This document shows, in pieces, positions 1-7,600 of a DNA stretch of 64,000 nucleotides. Below the pieces are notes generated by a model. That model made no database searches, was not told the origin of the DNA, and was given only the letters and a program-made list of their open reading frames with translations. The DNA lies in NCBI GenBank assembly GCA_910578345.1, contig CAJTRA010000002.1, positions 276,681-340,680 of the forward strand, written 5' to 3'. Source of the DNA: an uncultured Lachnospiraceae bacterium (GTDB lineage: Bacteria > Bacillota > Clostridia > Lachnospirales > Lachnospiraceae). Both the position numbers and the translations under genes were made by a program. Within the stretch, counting starts at the first letter, position 1. Each line of letters opens with the position of its first letter.

Positions 1-491
1 TTTCTATATGGCCGGTCGCCCGGAAGAAACGACACCACATCCGTTTTTCGCGCAATCTGCTCCGCAAATTCCTCCAACTGCTTCTCATCCGCCGGGTCCG
101 GCCTGCCGGAAGCATACTGGGGCAGGATCGAATGCTCGGCTACGGCGGCAATCCCGGCAATGACCTGAAAGCCGCACTCCTTCGCCGCGTCTTCCATCTC
201 CGCCAGCGTGTCTTCATAAGCGCGGTTTCCGTATACACAGACAAGGGTGCACCTGGCGCCGTTTCCTTTCAGCCGTTTCAGCCGCTCTATGGCGGCGGCG
301 GGCGCTCTTCCCGCGAAGGATGGCATGGCGATCAGGACCATATCCTCTTCCCCGATCACATACCCGGAAAAGTCATTCCCCGCATCGCACAGGTCAATCT
401 TAACCATGTGATCGCTCCAATGTCTGCCAATGATATCGGCAGTCCTCTCAGTGCCGCCCGTAGGACTGAACACAATTTCTACAACGTTCAT
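1..491 (-). CDS. Flavodoxin-domain protein, probably EFR1-type flavodoxin/ferredoxin (C-terminus beyond the window)
   Basis: Reading the minus strand from an ATG at 491 gives an open frame to the window edge (about 163 residues seen). The protein starts with MNVVEIVFSPTGGT, the phosphate-binding loop style of flavodoxins, and continues with an alternating alpha/beta pattern and a VLIAMPSFAGRAP stretch. In Clostridia this N-terminus usually belongs to EFR1-type proteins, which carry two [4Fe-4S] motifs at the C-terminus; that part is not visible here. The start is set by a strong AGGAGGAG site just upstream, and the ATG overlaps the TGA of the preceding pseudogene by 4 bases. A role in low-potential electron transfer is inferred from the family only. 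Confidence 0.82.
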   Translation of the reverse strand, partial: MNVVEIVFSPTGGTERTADIIGRHWSDHMVKIDLCDAGNDFSGYVIGEEDMVLIAMPSFAGRAPAAAIERLKRLKGNGARCTLVCVYGNRAYEDTLAEMEDAAKECGFQVIAGIAAVAEHSILPQYASGRPDPADEKQLEEFAEQIARKTDVVSFLPGDRPYR

Positions 492-1587
492 AAAACTCTC
501 TCCTCCTGTATCAATACCTTCTTGCCGCAGAAAGCAAATCCATACTTCCGGATTCGTTCCTCCACGATCCCCTTGGCGGCTAAAGATGCCTGATAATCAC
601 GCTCCTTGATCTGCAGCAGTGCGTTTTGCACCGTTTCAGCCAGATCCTTCTCGTCCGTGTCCTGCACCTTGAACTCCATAATGACGGCGTCCCATACACT
701 GTCCCAATACATTTTGAACCCGGCATCCTTTTCCAGTATCCCAGACAGACTCCTCGGCTCCACCATCACATCGTATCTGCCGAAACCGCTTTCTCTGTTG
801 GATGTGATCACATACCTGTCCGCCAGTTCCACCATCAGCCCCAGCACAAACCCATGATAGAATCGTTACGGCTCCCCCTGTGGGCTTTTGCCTGTATCAA
901 AATAGCTGAACATCTCCGTCGTCACCCGGTTCATATAGACATTCATCGCCTTAACATCATCAAGCAGGAGCGCTTTGATGAAATCGTTATAATCATCATT
1001 CCATGCAAACCAGTCCTGGACCATATTAGAAAACATGATATGAACCTCTTTGTTGGTCAGCGTCAGGTCATAATACATACGCCCCAATCTCTCCTCGAAC
1101 GCAGTGCCGGCAACTTTCAGATAACCACTGGCAAGTAAAAGACTCCAGACCGCATTCTTCTTTATAAAAAGCTGATCGTAGACGATCTGCTCATCTATTT
1201 TCAGATGAAGCGCCCCGCCCTCCAACAATTCTTCAAAAGCCTGCTTGACTCTCGGCTTGCCCTCCCTGATCAGCTTTTCCCCGCAAAACTTAAGAAGATC
1301 ACCGGATAAGTTCCCTGCAGCTTTCTGTACTTTTCATTTTCCCAGATCTTCAGTTCCCTGAACAGATCCCCTCTGTCCTTATAATTTACGGAAAAGAACT
1401 TCTCCAGCATACTCATATTCAGGGTCCTTCCAAACCTTCTTGGTCTGGTGAGCAGCGTCACACCGTCCCCGCTCTCCCACCACTGGCGTATCAGATCGGT
1501 CTTATCGATATAGAAATACCCTTCGCGTCTGATCGTCTCAAAATCCTGATTGCCGATACCAATCGTCCTTGCCATCCTGATACCCAT
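488..1587 (-). pseudogene. AAA-ATPase-like / PD-(D/E)XK nuclease family protein, decayed
   Basis: Three pieces of one protein lie in order on the minus strand. The N-terminal piece (1587-1270) has the AAA-ATPase-like start (YIDKT, then LLTRPRRFGRT as the nucleotide loop). The middle (1228-866) and C-terminal (847-488) pieces form the PD-(D/E)XK nuclease part (ESGFGRYDVM, then VIMEFKV). Intact members are about 530-560 residues. Here roughly 250 residues are missing between the N-terminal piece and the rest, with a change of frame near 1275-1285. An in-frame TAA at 868-866 then splits the nuclease part where relatives have a Glu codon. The family is multicopy in Lachnospiraceae and of uncertain function. 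The remnant is very unlikely to make the full product. Confidence 0.85.
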
Positions 1588-1896
1588 ATCTCTCTTATGC
1601 GTGCGGATCCTATCCCCGCGTATAGATGCTCTGTTTCTCCTGCTCTTCCTGTCATAGCAACCGATATCTTCTTACATTCTGTTTACGTTCTGTTTCTTTT
1701 CAGTATATCCGCTTCTTCCGCTAAAGTCAAAACCGTAACAGAATCATCTATCTTCCGCCGTAACAGTTCAGCCTTCGGCTGCCCTGTTACGGAATCTGCC
1801 CATTCCAAGTCGCCTTCGGCGAAGGGCAGATTTCCCTGGCTCAATTTACGTGTTTTCACGGACTTTACAGTAAATGCAATGTCCTGAGCTGAACTG
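1588..1896. other. Non-coding stretch with tandem hairpins
   Basis: About 310 bases lie between the end of the MATE gene and the start of the decayed AAA-ATPase gene. I see no credible gene; the open frame on the plus strand here has no family features. The stretch holds two tandem stem-loops (listed separately) and a further small hairpin at 1849-1860 (CGTG-TTTT-CACG). None is followed by a clear T-run on either strand, so a simple terminator is not supported. Confidence 0.6.
1758..1832. repeat. Two tandem bipartite hairpins with UUCG-type tips
   Basis: Hairpin 1 (1758-1792) has a 9-bp outer stem CCGTAACAG/CTGTTACGG enclosing an inner stem CAGCC-TTC-GGCTG. Hairpin 2 (1793-1832) has a 9-bp outer stem AATCTGCCC/GGGCAGATT enclosing an inner stem TCGCC-TTC-GGCGA. 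The two abut with no spacer and share the same design but not the same sequence. This is seen directly; function is unknown (REP-like repeat, mRNA 3' stabiliser or small RNA are all possible). Confidence 0.7.
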
Positions 1897-3324
1897 CTAT
1901 CTTCCGCCCTTCTGTCTGATTCCGTGCCGCTCCCGGAATGCCCCGATCGTCTTCATCGCCTCCTCCGAAACCGGCTTCACCCACTTGCCGGAATACATAT
2001 GGCACTGCATGATGATATACCGCACCGGTTCATCCACATAGCAGAGCGCAAATACCAATAGAAACGGCGCATGAAACGCATAGTTGGCCAGATACACACA
2101 CGGAAGCACCATCAGATACATGAAAGTGATCTCCATGATCGATCCAAAAGCTGCATCGCCCGCCGCCCGGTAAGTATCATTCTGGGTCCAATTGCCCATT
2201 CGGATCAACGCCGCCACACTGTAGATCATCAGCATTCCTGTACCGATCCGATAAGATTCCCCGCTAAGTCCCATGGCATGAAGAAGCGGATTATGAACCG
2301 CAATAATGCACAGGCAGGCAGTCCCGATCAGGGCGCTGCACAGATACACCAGCCGCTTTGCCCGCCGAAACGCCACTTCATGATTGCCGGCTCCTACTTC
2401 CTTACCCACAAGCACTGTGGCCGCATTGGAGAAACCGCTGAAGAACGCGATCACCAGTCCTTCCAGCGTCCGGAATACCGCCACCGCGGCGATGGCTTTC
2501 TCACTCTGGTGTCCCAGAACGATATTGATCATCATATTGCCAATGCCGATCAGAACTTCGTTGCATAAGATCGGAAAACATTTCTGCAGATATTGACTCA
2601 CGAACGCTTTGTTCCACCGAAAATGCCTGGAAAATTCCAGCACATAGGGGATCTTATTCTTCACGATGAAGAACAGGAGAATGCCCAGGTTCACCAAGCC
2701 CGCCAGTACAGTACCCAGAGCCGCCCCACGCACTCCCATCTTCGGCAGTCCGCATTTACCGAAGATCAGAAGATAGTTAAAAAAGCAGTTGGCAAACACC
2801 GATGCGATCCCGCCATAGAGAGGGATCTTCACCTGCTCGATGGAGCGCAGAAGGGCGCTCACTGCCATCGCCAAAACTTGAAGGATATATGCAAAACCCA
2901 CAATTCTCAAATAGGAAATGCCAATCCGTTGGATCTCTGGCTTATCCGTATAGACATTCATGACAAACTCCGGCACCCCCAATGCCAGAAAACTAAACAA
3001 AACTCCTACAACCATCATAAATGACAGCGTCAGTCCGAAGGAACGGGTAATCCCATCGTCGTTCTTTGCACCCCAATACTGCGCAAAGAACAGCATACCG
3101 CCGCCCACAAAGCCCCAGTAGCCCGCAAACATCAGGCTGGAAAACTGGGCGCACAGACCCACTGCGCCCACGGTCTGCTCTCCCAGGAACGCTAACATCA
3201 TCGTATCTACCATACTGCCCGTGGTAGTCAGCAAGTTCTGTAATGCCACCGGCACCGCTATGATTGCAATATGCCGGATAAAATAGTGCCAGTCAAATTT
3301 CTCTCTGTTATTCTGTCTGCTCAT
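1897..3324 (-). CDS. MATE family multidrug/toxin efflux transporter
   Basis: A 475-residue integral membrane protein with about twelve hydrophobic segments in two similar halves, as in the MATE (MatE/NorM/DinF) family, which exports cationic drugs or metabolites using a sodium or proton gradient. Recognisable pieces include the early segment with VALQNLLTTTGSMVDTMMLAFLG, split here by a conserved Gly-Glu, and the second-half equivalent around IGIGNMMINIVLG. Length is normal. It is the last gene of a minus-strand string NUDIX - acetyltransferase - MATE with gaps of 12 and 35 bases, so co-transcription is likely. Substrate cannot be told from sequence. Confidence 0.93.
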   Translation of the reverse strand: MSRQNNREKFDWHYFIRHIAIIAVPVALQNLLTTTGSMVDTMMLAFLGEQTVGAVGLCAQFSSLMFAGYWGFVGGGMLFFAQYWGAKNDDGITRSFGLTLSFMMVVGVLFSFLALGVPEFVMNVYTDKPEIQRIGISYLRIVGFAYILQVLAMAVSALLRSIEQVKIPLYGGIASVFANCFFNYLLIFGKCGLPKMGVRGAALGTVLAGLVNLGILLFFIVKNKIPYVLEFSRHFRWNKAFVSQYLQKCFPILCNEVLIGIGNMMINIVLGHQSEKAIAAVAVFRTLEGLVIAFFSGFSNAATVLVGKEVGAGNHEVAFRRAKRLVYLCSALIGTACLCIIAVHNPLLHAMGLSGESYRIGTGMLMIYSVAALIRMGNWTQNDTYRAAGDAAFGSIMEITFMYLMVLPCVYLANYAFHAPFLLVFALCYVDEPVRYIIMQCHMYSGKWVKPVSEEAMKTIGAFRERHGIRQKGGR

Positions 3325-3359
3325 CTTCCTTTCTCCATCCTTCTCTTTCGCATACCGTC

Positions 3360-3794
3360 TTATATCTTTTTTGTATAACAGATGATCCTGTTAGCCTCCG
3401 TAAAGTGCATCGCCTGATGGAACCGGGCGCTAATCGTATTATGCAGTTCACAGTCACTTGCAAATTCTTCGCATCCTTGCATCTTCGCCCATTTTTCACA
3501 TTCCGTCAGCAATTCCTCTGCATATCCCTGATGCCGGAATTCTTCTTTCACAAAAATACCTTCTAAATATCCGACAGGGCTGCTCTGTGTTCCTTCCACA
3601 TAATCATACCTTAACTGGCACTGTGCAAATCCAACTGGAATCTCTTCTTTATATTTTAAAAAGATCCTCACATCTTCCCTTGCCACAAACTCTGTAAATT
3701 CTTCCATCAATCCCGTAGCCGTATGACCGGGCCACAGCAGAACCGCAAGATTCACTGCTGCCGCTAAATCGTCCCTTTCGACTGCTTTTATCAT
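3360..3794 (-). CDS. GNAT acetyltransferase, aminoglycoside 6'-N-acetyltransferase-like
   Basis: A 144-residue single-domain GNAT enzyme. The acetyl-CoA loop RHQGYA is at 87-92, preceded by GYLEGIFV. YVEGT (65-69), FASDCELHN (111-119) and the EANRIICY end are the pattern of AAC(6')-I enzymes, which acetylate the 6'-amine of aminoglycosides. Length matches that family. The next gene downstream is a MATE exporter and the one upstream a NUDIX hydrolase. A resistance role is an inference: anaerobes are intrinsically poorly sensitive to aminoglycosides, and chromosomal AAC(6')-like enzymes may act on other amines. Confidence 0.85.
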   Translation of the reverse strand: MIKAVERDDLAAAVNLAVLLWPGHTATGLMEEFTEFVAREDVRIFLKYKEEIPVGFAQCQLRYDYVEGTQSSPVGYLEGIFVKEEFRHQGYAEELLTECEKWAKMQGCEEFASDCELHNTISARFHQAMHFTEANRIICYTKKI

Positions 3795-3806
3795 GATCGT
3801 TCCCCT

Positions 3807-4376
3807 TTACGTTCCTTGTTCATACAGCTCATTGATATATTTTTGCATTCTTTCCGTCACAAGCTCCTCTTCCTTCATGGAAAGAAGCTCCTGTCTGGTC
3901 ACCCACTTGTACGCTGTCGTCTCCCCATCCTGTAGGGAAATCTCATTCTTATTCCCATCCGTAATACAAAGAAACTCTACATAGACAGCATGCGTCCCGG
4001 CATCTATTTCCTCTCCTAATTCTATAAGATCGTCAGATTGAATTCCTGTTTCTTCTCTTAACTCTCTGACTGCGCATTGGAGCGGTGTTTCTCCCGCAAG
4101 CGCAGAACCTCCTGCAGACGCTTCCCACATTCCGCCATAGGGTTTCCGAACATCTCTTTCCATCAATAAATAGGTATCATCTGTATGTTTCACCAAAATA
4201 TCACACACCAAATGAAAGACCCCAGGCGGAATCGGCTCACCTCGCATCAGCTTTTTCCCTTCTATCTTTGCAAAAGAGGCATCGTAGGCATCCCATACTT
4301 CTATCTCCTTATCATATTCTTTTGCCGCCGGCCTTTGTTGATCCTTTTCCGATACCTTATCGATCTTCCCTTCCAT
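3807..4376 (-). CDS. NUDIX hydrolase
   Basis: A 189-residue protein with a full Nudix box at about 90-112: Gly90, Glu96, then REL-REE (104-109) and GI (111-112), the Mg-binding signature for cleaving nucleoside diphosphates linked to another group. The ATG at 4376 is preferred because it follows a GGGGAAAG site; a longer frame reaching 4424 would run into the neighbouring gene without a good site. The arrangement resembles isopentenyl-diphosphate isomerase-like or general housecleaning Nudix enzymes; the substrate is not predictable. It stops 12 bases before the acetyltransferase start. Confidence 0.88.
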   Translation of the reverse strand: MEGKIDKVSEKDQQRPAAKEYDKEIEVWDAYDASFAKIEGKKLMRGEPIPPGVFHLVCDILVKHTDDTYLLMERDVRKPYGGMWEASAGGSALAGETPLQCAVRELREETGIQSDDLIELGEEIDAGTHAVYVEFLCITDGNKNEISLQDGETTAYKWVTRQELLSMKEEELVTERMQKYINELYEQGT

Positions 4377-4429
4377 CTTCTTTCCCCTGCATATCCTTTC
4401 CAATATCTGACAATATCTGCCCACAGGAT

Positions 4430-4822
4430 TCAGCTTTTTCCGATAAACTCATTGCCGCACTTCCTGCATCGGATCTCAATCTTTCCTTTTCCTCTCGGTA
4501 TCCGCAATTTCTGGCCGCAGTTCGGACATTTGAAGATCTTATATTCCCTGCGCTCGCCAAATTCCCGTTTCTTGTTCTGAAACCAGCGCCTGGCTTTCCA
4601 TTCTCTGGCAAGATACCATTGATTCTCCGCGGAACGTTTCGCAATATTACGGGAAAACATGCGGAAATACACATATCCCAGCAAGCCTAATGCCAGCAGG
4701 TCAAAAAGGTTCCCACCCACAAAAGAAAGAAAGAACCCAATAAGCGCGCATACCATCAGTACCTGATTCAGGCGGTCGCTTCCATAACGTCCCCACATAA
4801 AACGCTGCAGTTTTTCTCTCAT
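4430..4822 (-). CDS. Membrane protein with C-terminal zinc ribbon
   Basis: A 130-residue protein with two hydrophobic segments (about 20-37 and 39-56) followed by a basic linker and a zinc ribbon, CPNC (99-102) and CRKC (119-122). Such small proteins are common in Lachnospiraceae and have no assigned function. The ATG follows a GAAAGGCG site. It begins after the terminator of the upstream sugar operon (4846-4882), so it likely has its own promoter, and it ends 53 bases before the NUDIX start. Confidence 0.8.
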   Translation of the reverse strand: MREKLQRFMWGRYGSDRLNQVLMVCALIGFFLSFVGGNLFDLLALGLLGYVYFRMFSRNIAKRSAENQWYLAREWKARRWFQNKKREFGERREYKIFKCPNCGQKLRIPRGKGKIEIRCRKCGNEFIGKS

Positions 4823-4845
4823 CTTGATCCCACGCCTTTCTTGAG

Positions 4846-4882
4846 AAAAACGACCGGCGGGAAACTTCCTGCCAGCCGTTCT
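4846..4882 (-). terminator. Rho-independent terminator of the ROK kinase operon
   Basis: On the minus strand ACGGCTGGC pairs with GCCGGTCGT (two G-U pairs), enclosing GGAA/TTCC, and is followed directly by a run of five T. It lies 12 bases after the stop of the ROK kinase gene. Confidence 0.8.
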
Positions 4883-4894
4883 GCTTCCTGTATT

Positions 4895-5773
4895 TTATTC
4901 ACATCCGGCTTTTTCTCTTCTCGCCAGCTCCAGGCATCCCATGATACCCTGATCGTCGTGCAGACTTGCCGGTACGATATAGTGTTCCATATCTGCCAGC
5001 TCTTCTGTCTGAATATACCCGCCCAGCATCTGCATTACCTTCTCCCGGATCAACGGGAAAAGCTGCTCCTGGTGCATAACACCGCCGCCCAGAATGATCA
5101 TCTCCGGTGACAGTGTCAGGATATAACCTACAAGCGCCTGTGCGATATAGTCTGCCTCCAGATCCCAGACTTCCGCCCGATCCTTTAACTCTACTGCCTT
5201 TTGCCCCCATCTGGCCTCGATAGCCGGACCTGCCGCCAGACCTTCCAGACAGGTCTTGTGATAAGGACATTTCCCTTCGTAAGTATCATCTTCTCTCTTA
5301 CGAATCAATACATGGCCTGTTTCCGGATGAAGCATGCCATGCAGAAGTTTCCCATCTATATAGATCCCGCCGCCTACGCCTGTTCCGATGGTCAGATAGA
5401 TCACACACTTCTTGCCTTTGGCCTGTCCGAAGGTTACTTCTCCAAGAACCGAACCATTGACATCCGTGTCAAATCCGACAGGACATCCCAGCGCATTCTG
5501 TAAGGCGCCCACAATATCATAGCCTCTCCATGCCAGCTTCGGTGTTGTTGTGATATGCCCATAGTCAGGCGATTCCCGATCTAATTCGACAGGTCCAAAA
5601 CACGCGACTCCTAAAGCCTCCACATTCTTTTCCCTGAAATAGTCGATCAGCTTCGGCATTGTGATCTCCGGCGTCTCTGTGGGGATCGATACCTGCTCAA
5701 AGATCTCCCCCATTTCATTTCCTACGGCGCATACCATCTTGGTTCCGCCTGCTTCCAGTGCTCCCAGTCTCAT
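4895..5773 (-). CDS. ROK family sugar kinase (fructokinase-like)
   Basis: A 292-residue ROK protein. The phosphate-1 loop EAGGTK is at 7-12; the GTGVGGGIYIDGKLLHG stretch and the GKCPYHKTCLEG zinc motif follow (C-x-H-x-x-C variant). This layout, including the LGALEAGGTK start, matches the ScrK/GmuE fructokinase branch, which makes fructose 6-phosphate in the cytoplasm. It follows a TIM-barrel sugar isomerase/epimerase gene with a 39-base gap, so the pair probably channels a ketose into glycolysis. Fructose as substrate is a family-based inference. Confidence 0.9.
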   Translation of the reverse strand: MRLGALEAGGTKMVCAVGNEMGEIFEQVSIPTETPEITMPKLIDYFREKNVEALGVACFGPVELDRESPDYGHITTTPKLAWRGYDIVGALQNALGCPVGFDTDVNGSVLGEVTFGQAKGKKCVIYLTIGTGVGGGIYIDGKLLHGMLHPETGHVLIRKREDDTYEGKCPYHKTCLEGLAAGPAIEARWGQKAVELKDRAEVWDLEADYIAQALVGYILTLSPEMIILGGGVMHQEQLFPLIREKVMQMLGGYIQTEELADMEHYIVPASLHDDQGIMGCLELARREKAGCE

Positions 5774-5812
5774 AATCTCCCTCTTTCTGCGCTTTCCGAT
5801 GCGCTTTTTATT

Positions 5813-6625
5813 TTATATAGTGTCCTTTTTCTCGGAATCCATATATTCTGCTGTCTTCAGCCAGACTACTGACCTTCGTAATGCCTCTATCGTTTTCGTC
5901 TCCACTACGCATCTGCATCCGCACTCTTGTGCGATGCCGATCCTCTGCTTTAAATCAATCTCCCCGGTTCCCAGCGTCTGATGATTCTTATGCCCATAAG
6001 CATCATGAATATGGAAATGCCGCAATCGTTCTTTATGTGTCATCAGAAACGCCTCATCTATATTATCGCATACATGGGAATGACCAATATCCCAGGTCAG
6101 CGCAAACTGCCCGCTCTGCAGATAGAACTCAATTGCCTCTTTCTCAAAATCCTGGTAGCCATCCGTATTCTCAATACATACTTGTACGCCGGTTCCCTCC
6201 GCAGCCTCATCAACCAATGCGCGAAACTCCCGGACAGCCTCCAGATATCTCTCCTTATATTTCTCAAACAACCATACCTTTCTATCCGGCAGCGTCACGA
6301 AAATTCCATGCTTCATGTGCATGTTGAGAAGCGGCGCGCGCATCTTCTCCGCCGCCTCCAGCGCCCGGATCACCGTCCTTCTATAGGCTCCTGCCACTTC
6401 AGGATTAAAGTCGCATACATTCAGGTCTTCACTCAGATGAATCGTAAAATAGATATGATTCTCACGTGCCAGCTGCAGGAAATACGCTGTATTCTCAAGC
6501 TGGTCAAGCTGATATAACGGAAAATTCATATTCAGCTCAATAAACTGAAGTCCCAGTTCTCTACACAGAGAGACGGTTTCCTCCAGATTCCTGTTCTCGA
6601 TCAAAGCAGGCATTCCAAAATCCAT
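5813..6625 (-). CDS. Sugar phosphate isomerase/epimerase (xylose isomerase-like TIM barrel)
   Basis: A 270-residue AP-endonuclease-2/xylose-isomerase-like barrel. Metal-ligand positions are visible as CIEN (Glu), TWDIGHSH (Asp/His) and FHIHDAYG (His). Family members interconvert or epimerise sugars and related polyols; IolE, IolI and tagatose epimerase are relatives. The gene heads a two-gene operon with the downstream ROK kinase. The region upstream of the start is shared with the divergent hsp20 promoter. Exact substrate unknown. Confidence 0.85.
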   Translation of the reverse strand: MDFGMPALIENRNLEETVSLCRELGLQFIELNMNFPLYQLDQLENTAYFLQLARENHIYFTIHLSEDLNVCDFNPEVAGAYRRTVIRALEAAEKMRAPLLNMHMKHGIFVTLPDRKVWLFEKYKERYLEAVREFRALVDEAAEGTGVQVCIENTDGYQDFEKEAIEFYLQSGQFALTWDIGHSHVCDNIDEAFLMTHKERLRHFHIHDAYGHKNHQTLGTGEIDLKQRIGIAQECGCRCVVETKTIEALRRSVVWLKTAEYMDSEKKDTI

Positions 6626-6806
6626 GTAAGTTCCCCTCCACTCTAAGGCACTTTCCTTACTCCTATGCTACCATATTATGCGTCCTCTTCCTACCCAAAT
6701 TTTGAATTTCCTTGTTTTATCGTGAAGGAGATTCGAAATTCTGCTTTTGACTCTGCAAAACTTCCGTACTTTATTTTTTGTTAAGAAATCCTTTAGATTT
6801 CTATAA

Positions 6807-6835
6807 TTGACCATTTGTTATATATGATGTATAAC
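6807..6835 (+). promoter_or_regulatory. Promoter of hsp20
   Basis: TTGACC (6807-6812) and TATAAC (6830-6835) are separated by 17 bases, a near-consensus housekeeping promoter. It predicts transcription from about 6842 and a leader of about 170 bases before the hsp20 ATG. Confidence 0.7.
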
Positions 6836-6837
6836 AA
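6815..6837. promoter_or_regulatory. Inverted repeat covering the hsp20 -10 box (possible operator)
   Basis: TTGTTATA and TATAACAA form a perfect 8-bp inverted repeat with a 7-base centre; the right arm includes the -10 box. It is neither a CIRCE (HrcA) nor a CtsR heptad repeat, so a different repressor would be needed. Confidence 0.55.
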
Positions 6838-6855
6838 GTATAAACAACAAACAAA

Positions 6856-6901
6856 GTTATCAGATATGAATCGGATTCCTCAATCCGGTCATACTGATAA
6901 C
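6856..6901 (+). promoter_or_regulatory. Structured hsp20 leader: nested stem-loop
   Basis: GTTATCAG (6856-6863) pairs with CTGATAAC (6894-6901); inside are TATG/CATA and a tip stem CGGATT-CCTC-AATCCG. No T-run follows, so it is not a terminator. A second weaker stem, ATGCGG with CCGCAT, lies around 6957-6987, close to the ribosome-binding site. Regulation by temperature or RNA stability is only an inference. Confidence 0.6.
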
Positions 6902-7015
6902 AGGCAGCAGTACAGATAACCTGACTGTTACACAACATTTACAACAAACCAGCAGCATGCGGCACACCGCCTGATCGCAGTCCGCATAGTATATTTTAGA
7001 AGAGGAGTGACCTAT

Positions 7016-7468
7016 ATGTTAAGACCAGCATTATTTAACAATCGTACCTACAAACCCATGTTTTTCGATGATTCCTTTGATCAGATGTTTGACCATGCTT
7101 TCAAGGATTTCTGGGGTAACAACGAACTAGCTACCTTCGATGCCTTCAAGACCGACGTCATCGACCAGGGCGACAGCTACCTTCTCCAGGCAGAACTGCC
7201 AGGTTTCGACAAGTCAGACATCAATATTGACCTGAAGGACAATCTGCTCACCATCTCCGCTTCCCACAAGGAAGAGAAGAATGATGAGAGCCAGAACAAA
7301 TATATCCGCCGGGAACGCTATTACAGTTCTTATTCCAGAAGCTTCCGTGTAAACGACGTAGAACCCGGCGATATCGATGCCTCTTACAACAACGGTATCC
7401 TGGAAGTGAAGTTCCCGAAGAAGGAGATCACCGCAAAAGAAGAAGTACGGAAAATTGAAGTGAAATAA
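7016..7468 (+). CDS. hsp20: Hsp20/alpha-crystallin family small heat-shock protein
   Basis: A 150-residue ATP-independent holdase. The N-terminal arm (MLRPALFNN, then a Phe/Asp-rich part) precedes an alpha-crystallin domain at about 40-135, with ELPGFDKSDI and a late GILEV (the L-x-V/I-type motif region). The ATG at 7016 is chosen because AGAGGAG lies eight bases upstream; a GTG nine bases earlier lies inside that site. It is the only plus-strand gene in the first 37 kb, is monocistronic and ends in a strong terminator. Confidence 0.93.
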   Translation: MLRPALFNNRTYKPMFFDDSFDQMFDHAFKDFWGNNELATFDAFKTDVIDQGDSYLLQAELPGFDKSDINIDLKDNLLTISASHKEEKNDESQNKYIRRERYYSSYSRSFRVNDVEPGDIDASYNNGILEVKFPKKEITAKEEVRKIEVK

Positions 7469-7480
7469 TTTTGAAACGAA

Positions 7481-7536
7481 GAGAGGGTATCGCACATTGC
7501 TAGGGTAAGTGATCGTGCGATACCCTCTCTGTTTTT
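7481..7536 (+). terminator. Strong terminator after hsp20
   Basis: GAGAGGGTATCGCAC and GTGCGATACCCTCTC form a perfect 15-bp stem with a 19-base loop, followed by TGTTTTT. The reverse strand also ends in a T-rich stretch, so it may stop the convergent vWA gene transcript too. Confidence 0.9.
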
Positions 7537-7600
7537 CTGTATTTCAGACCGCTCTGCTGACTGTGCCTTACTTTCACGACAACAGGACGGCAAATGCGAT

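Noticed and set aside
132..593. Plus-strand open frame
   Set aside because: It is antisense to the flavodoxin-domain gene and has no family features; the minus-strand frame has a strong ribosome-binding site and a recognisable product.
1861..1880. Resemblance of ATTTACTGTAAAG here (minus strand) to ATTTAGTGTAAAG near 21665
   Set aside because: One short match with a mismatch and little similarity around it; expected by chance in a window of this size.
1597..1887. Plus-strand open frame over the tandem hairpins
   Set aside because: Low-complexity composition set by the hairpins, no ribosome-binding site and no resemblance to a protein family.
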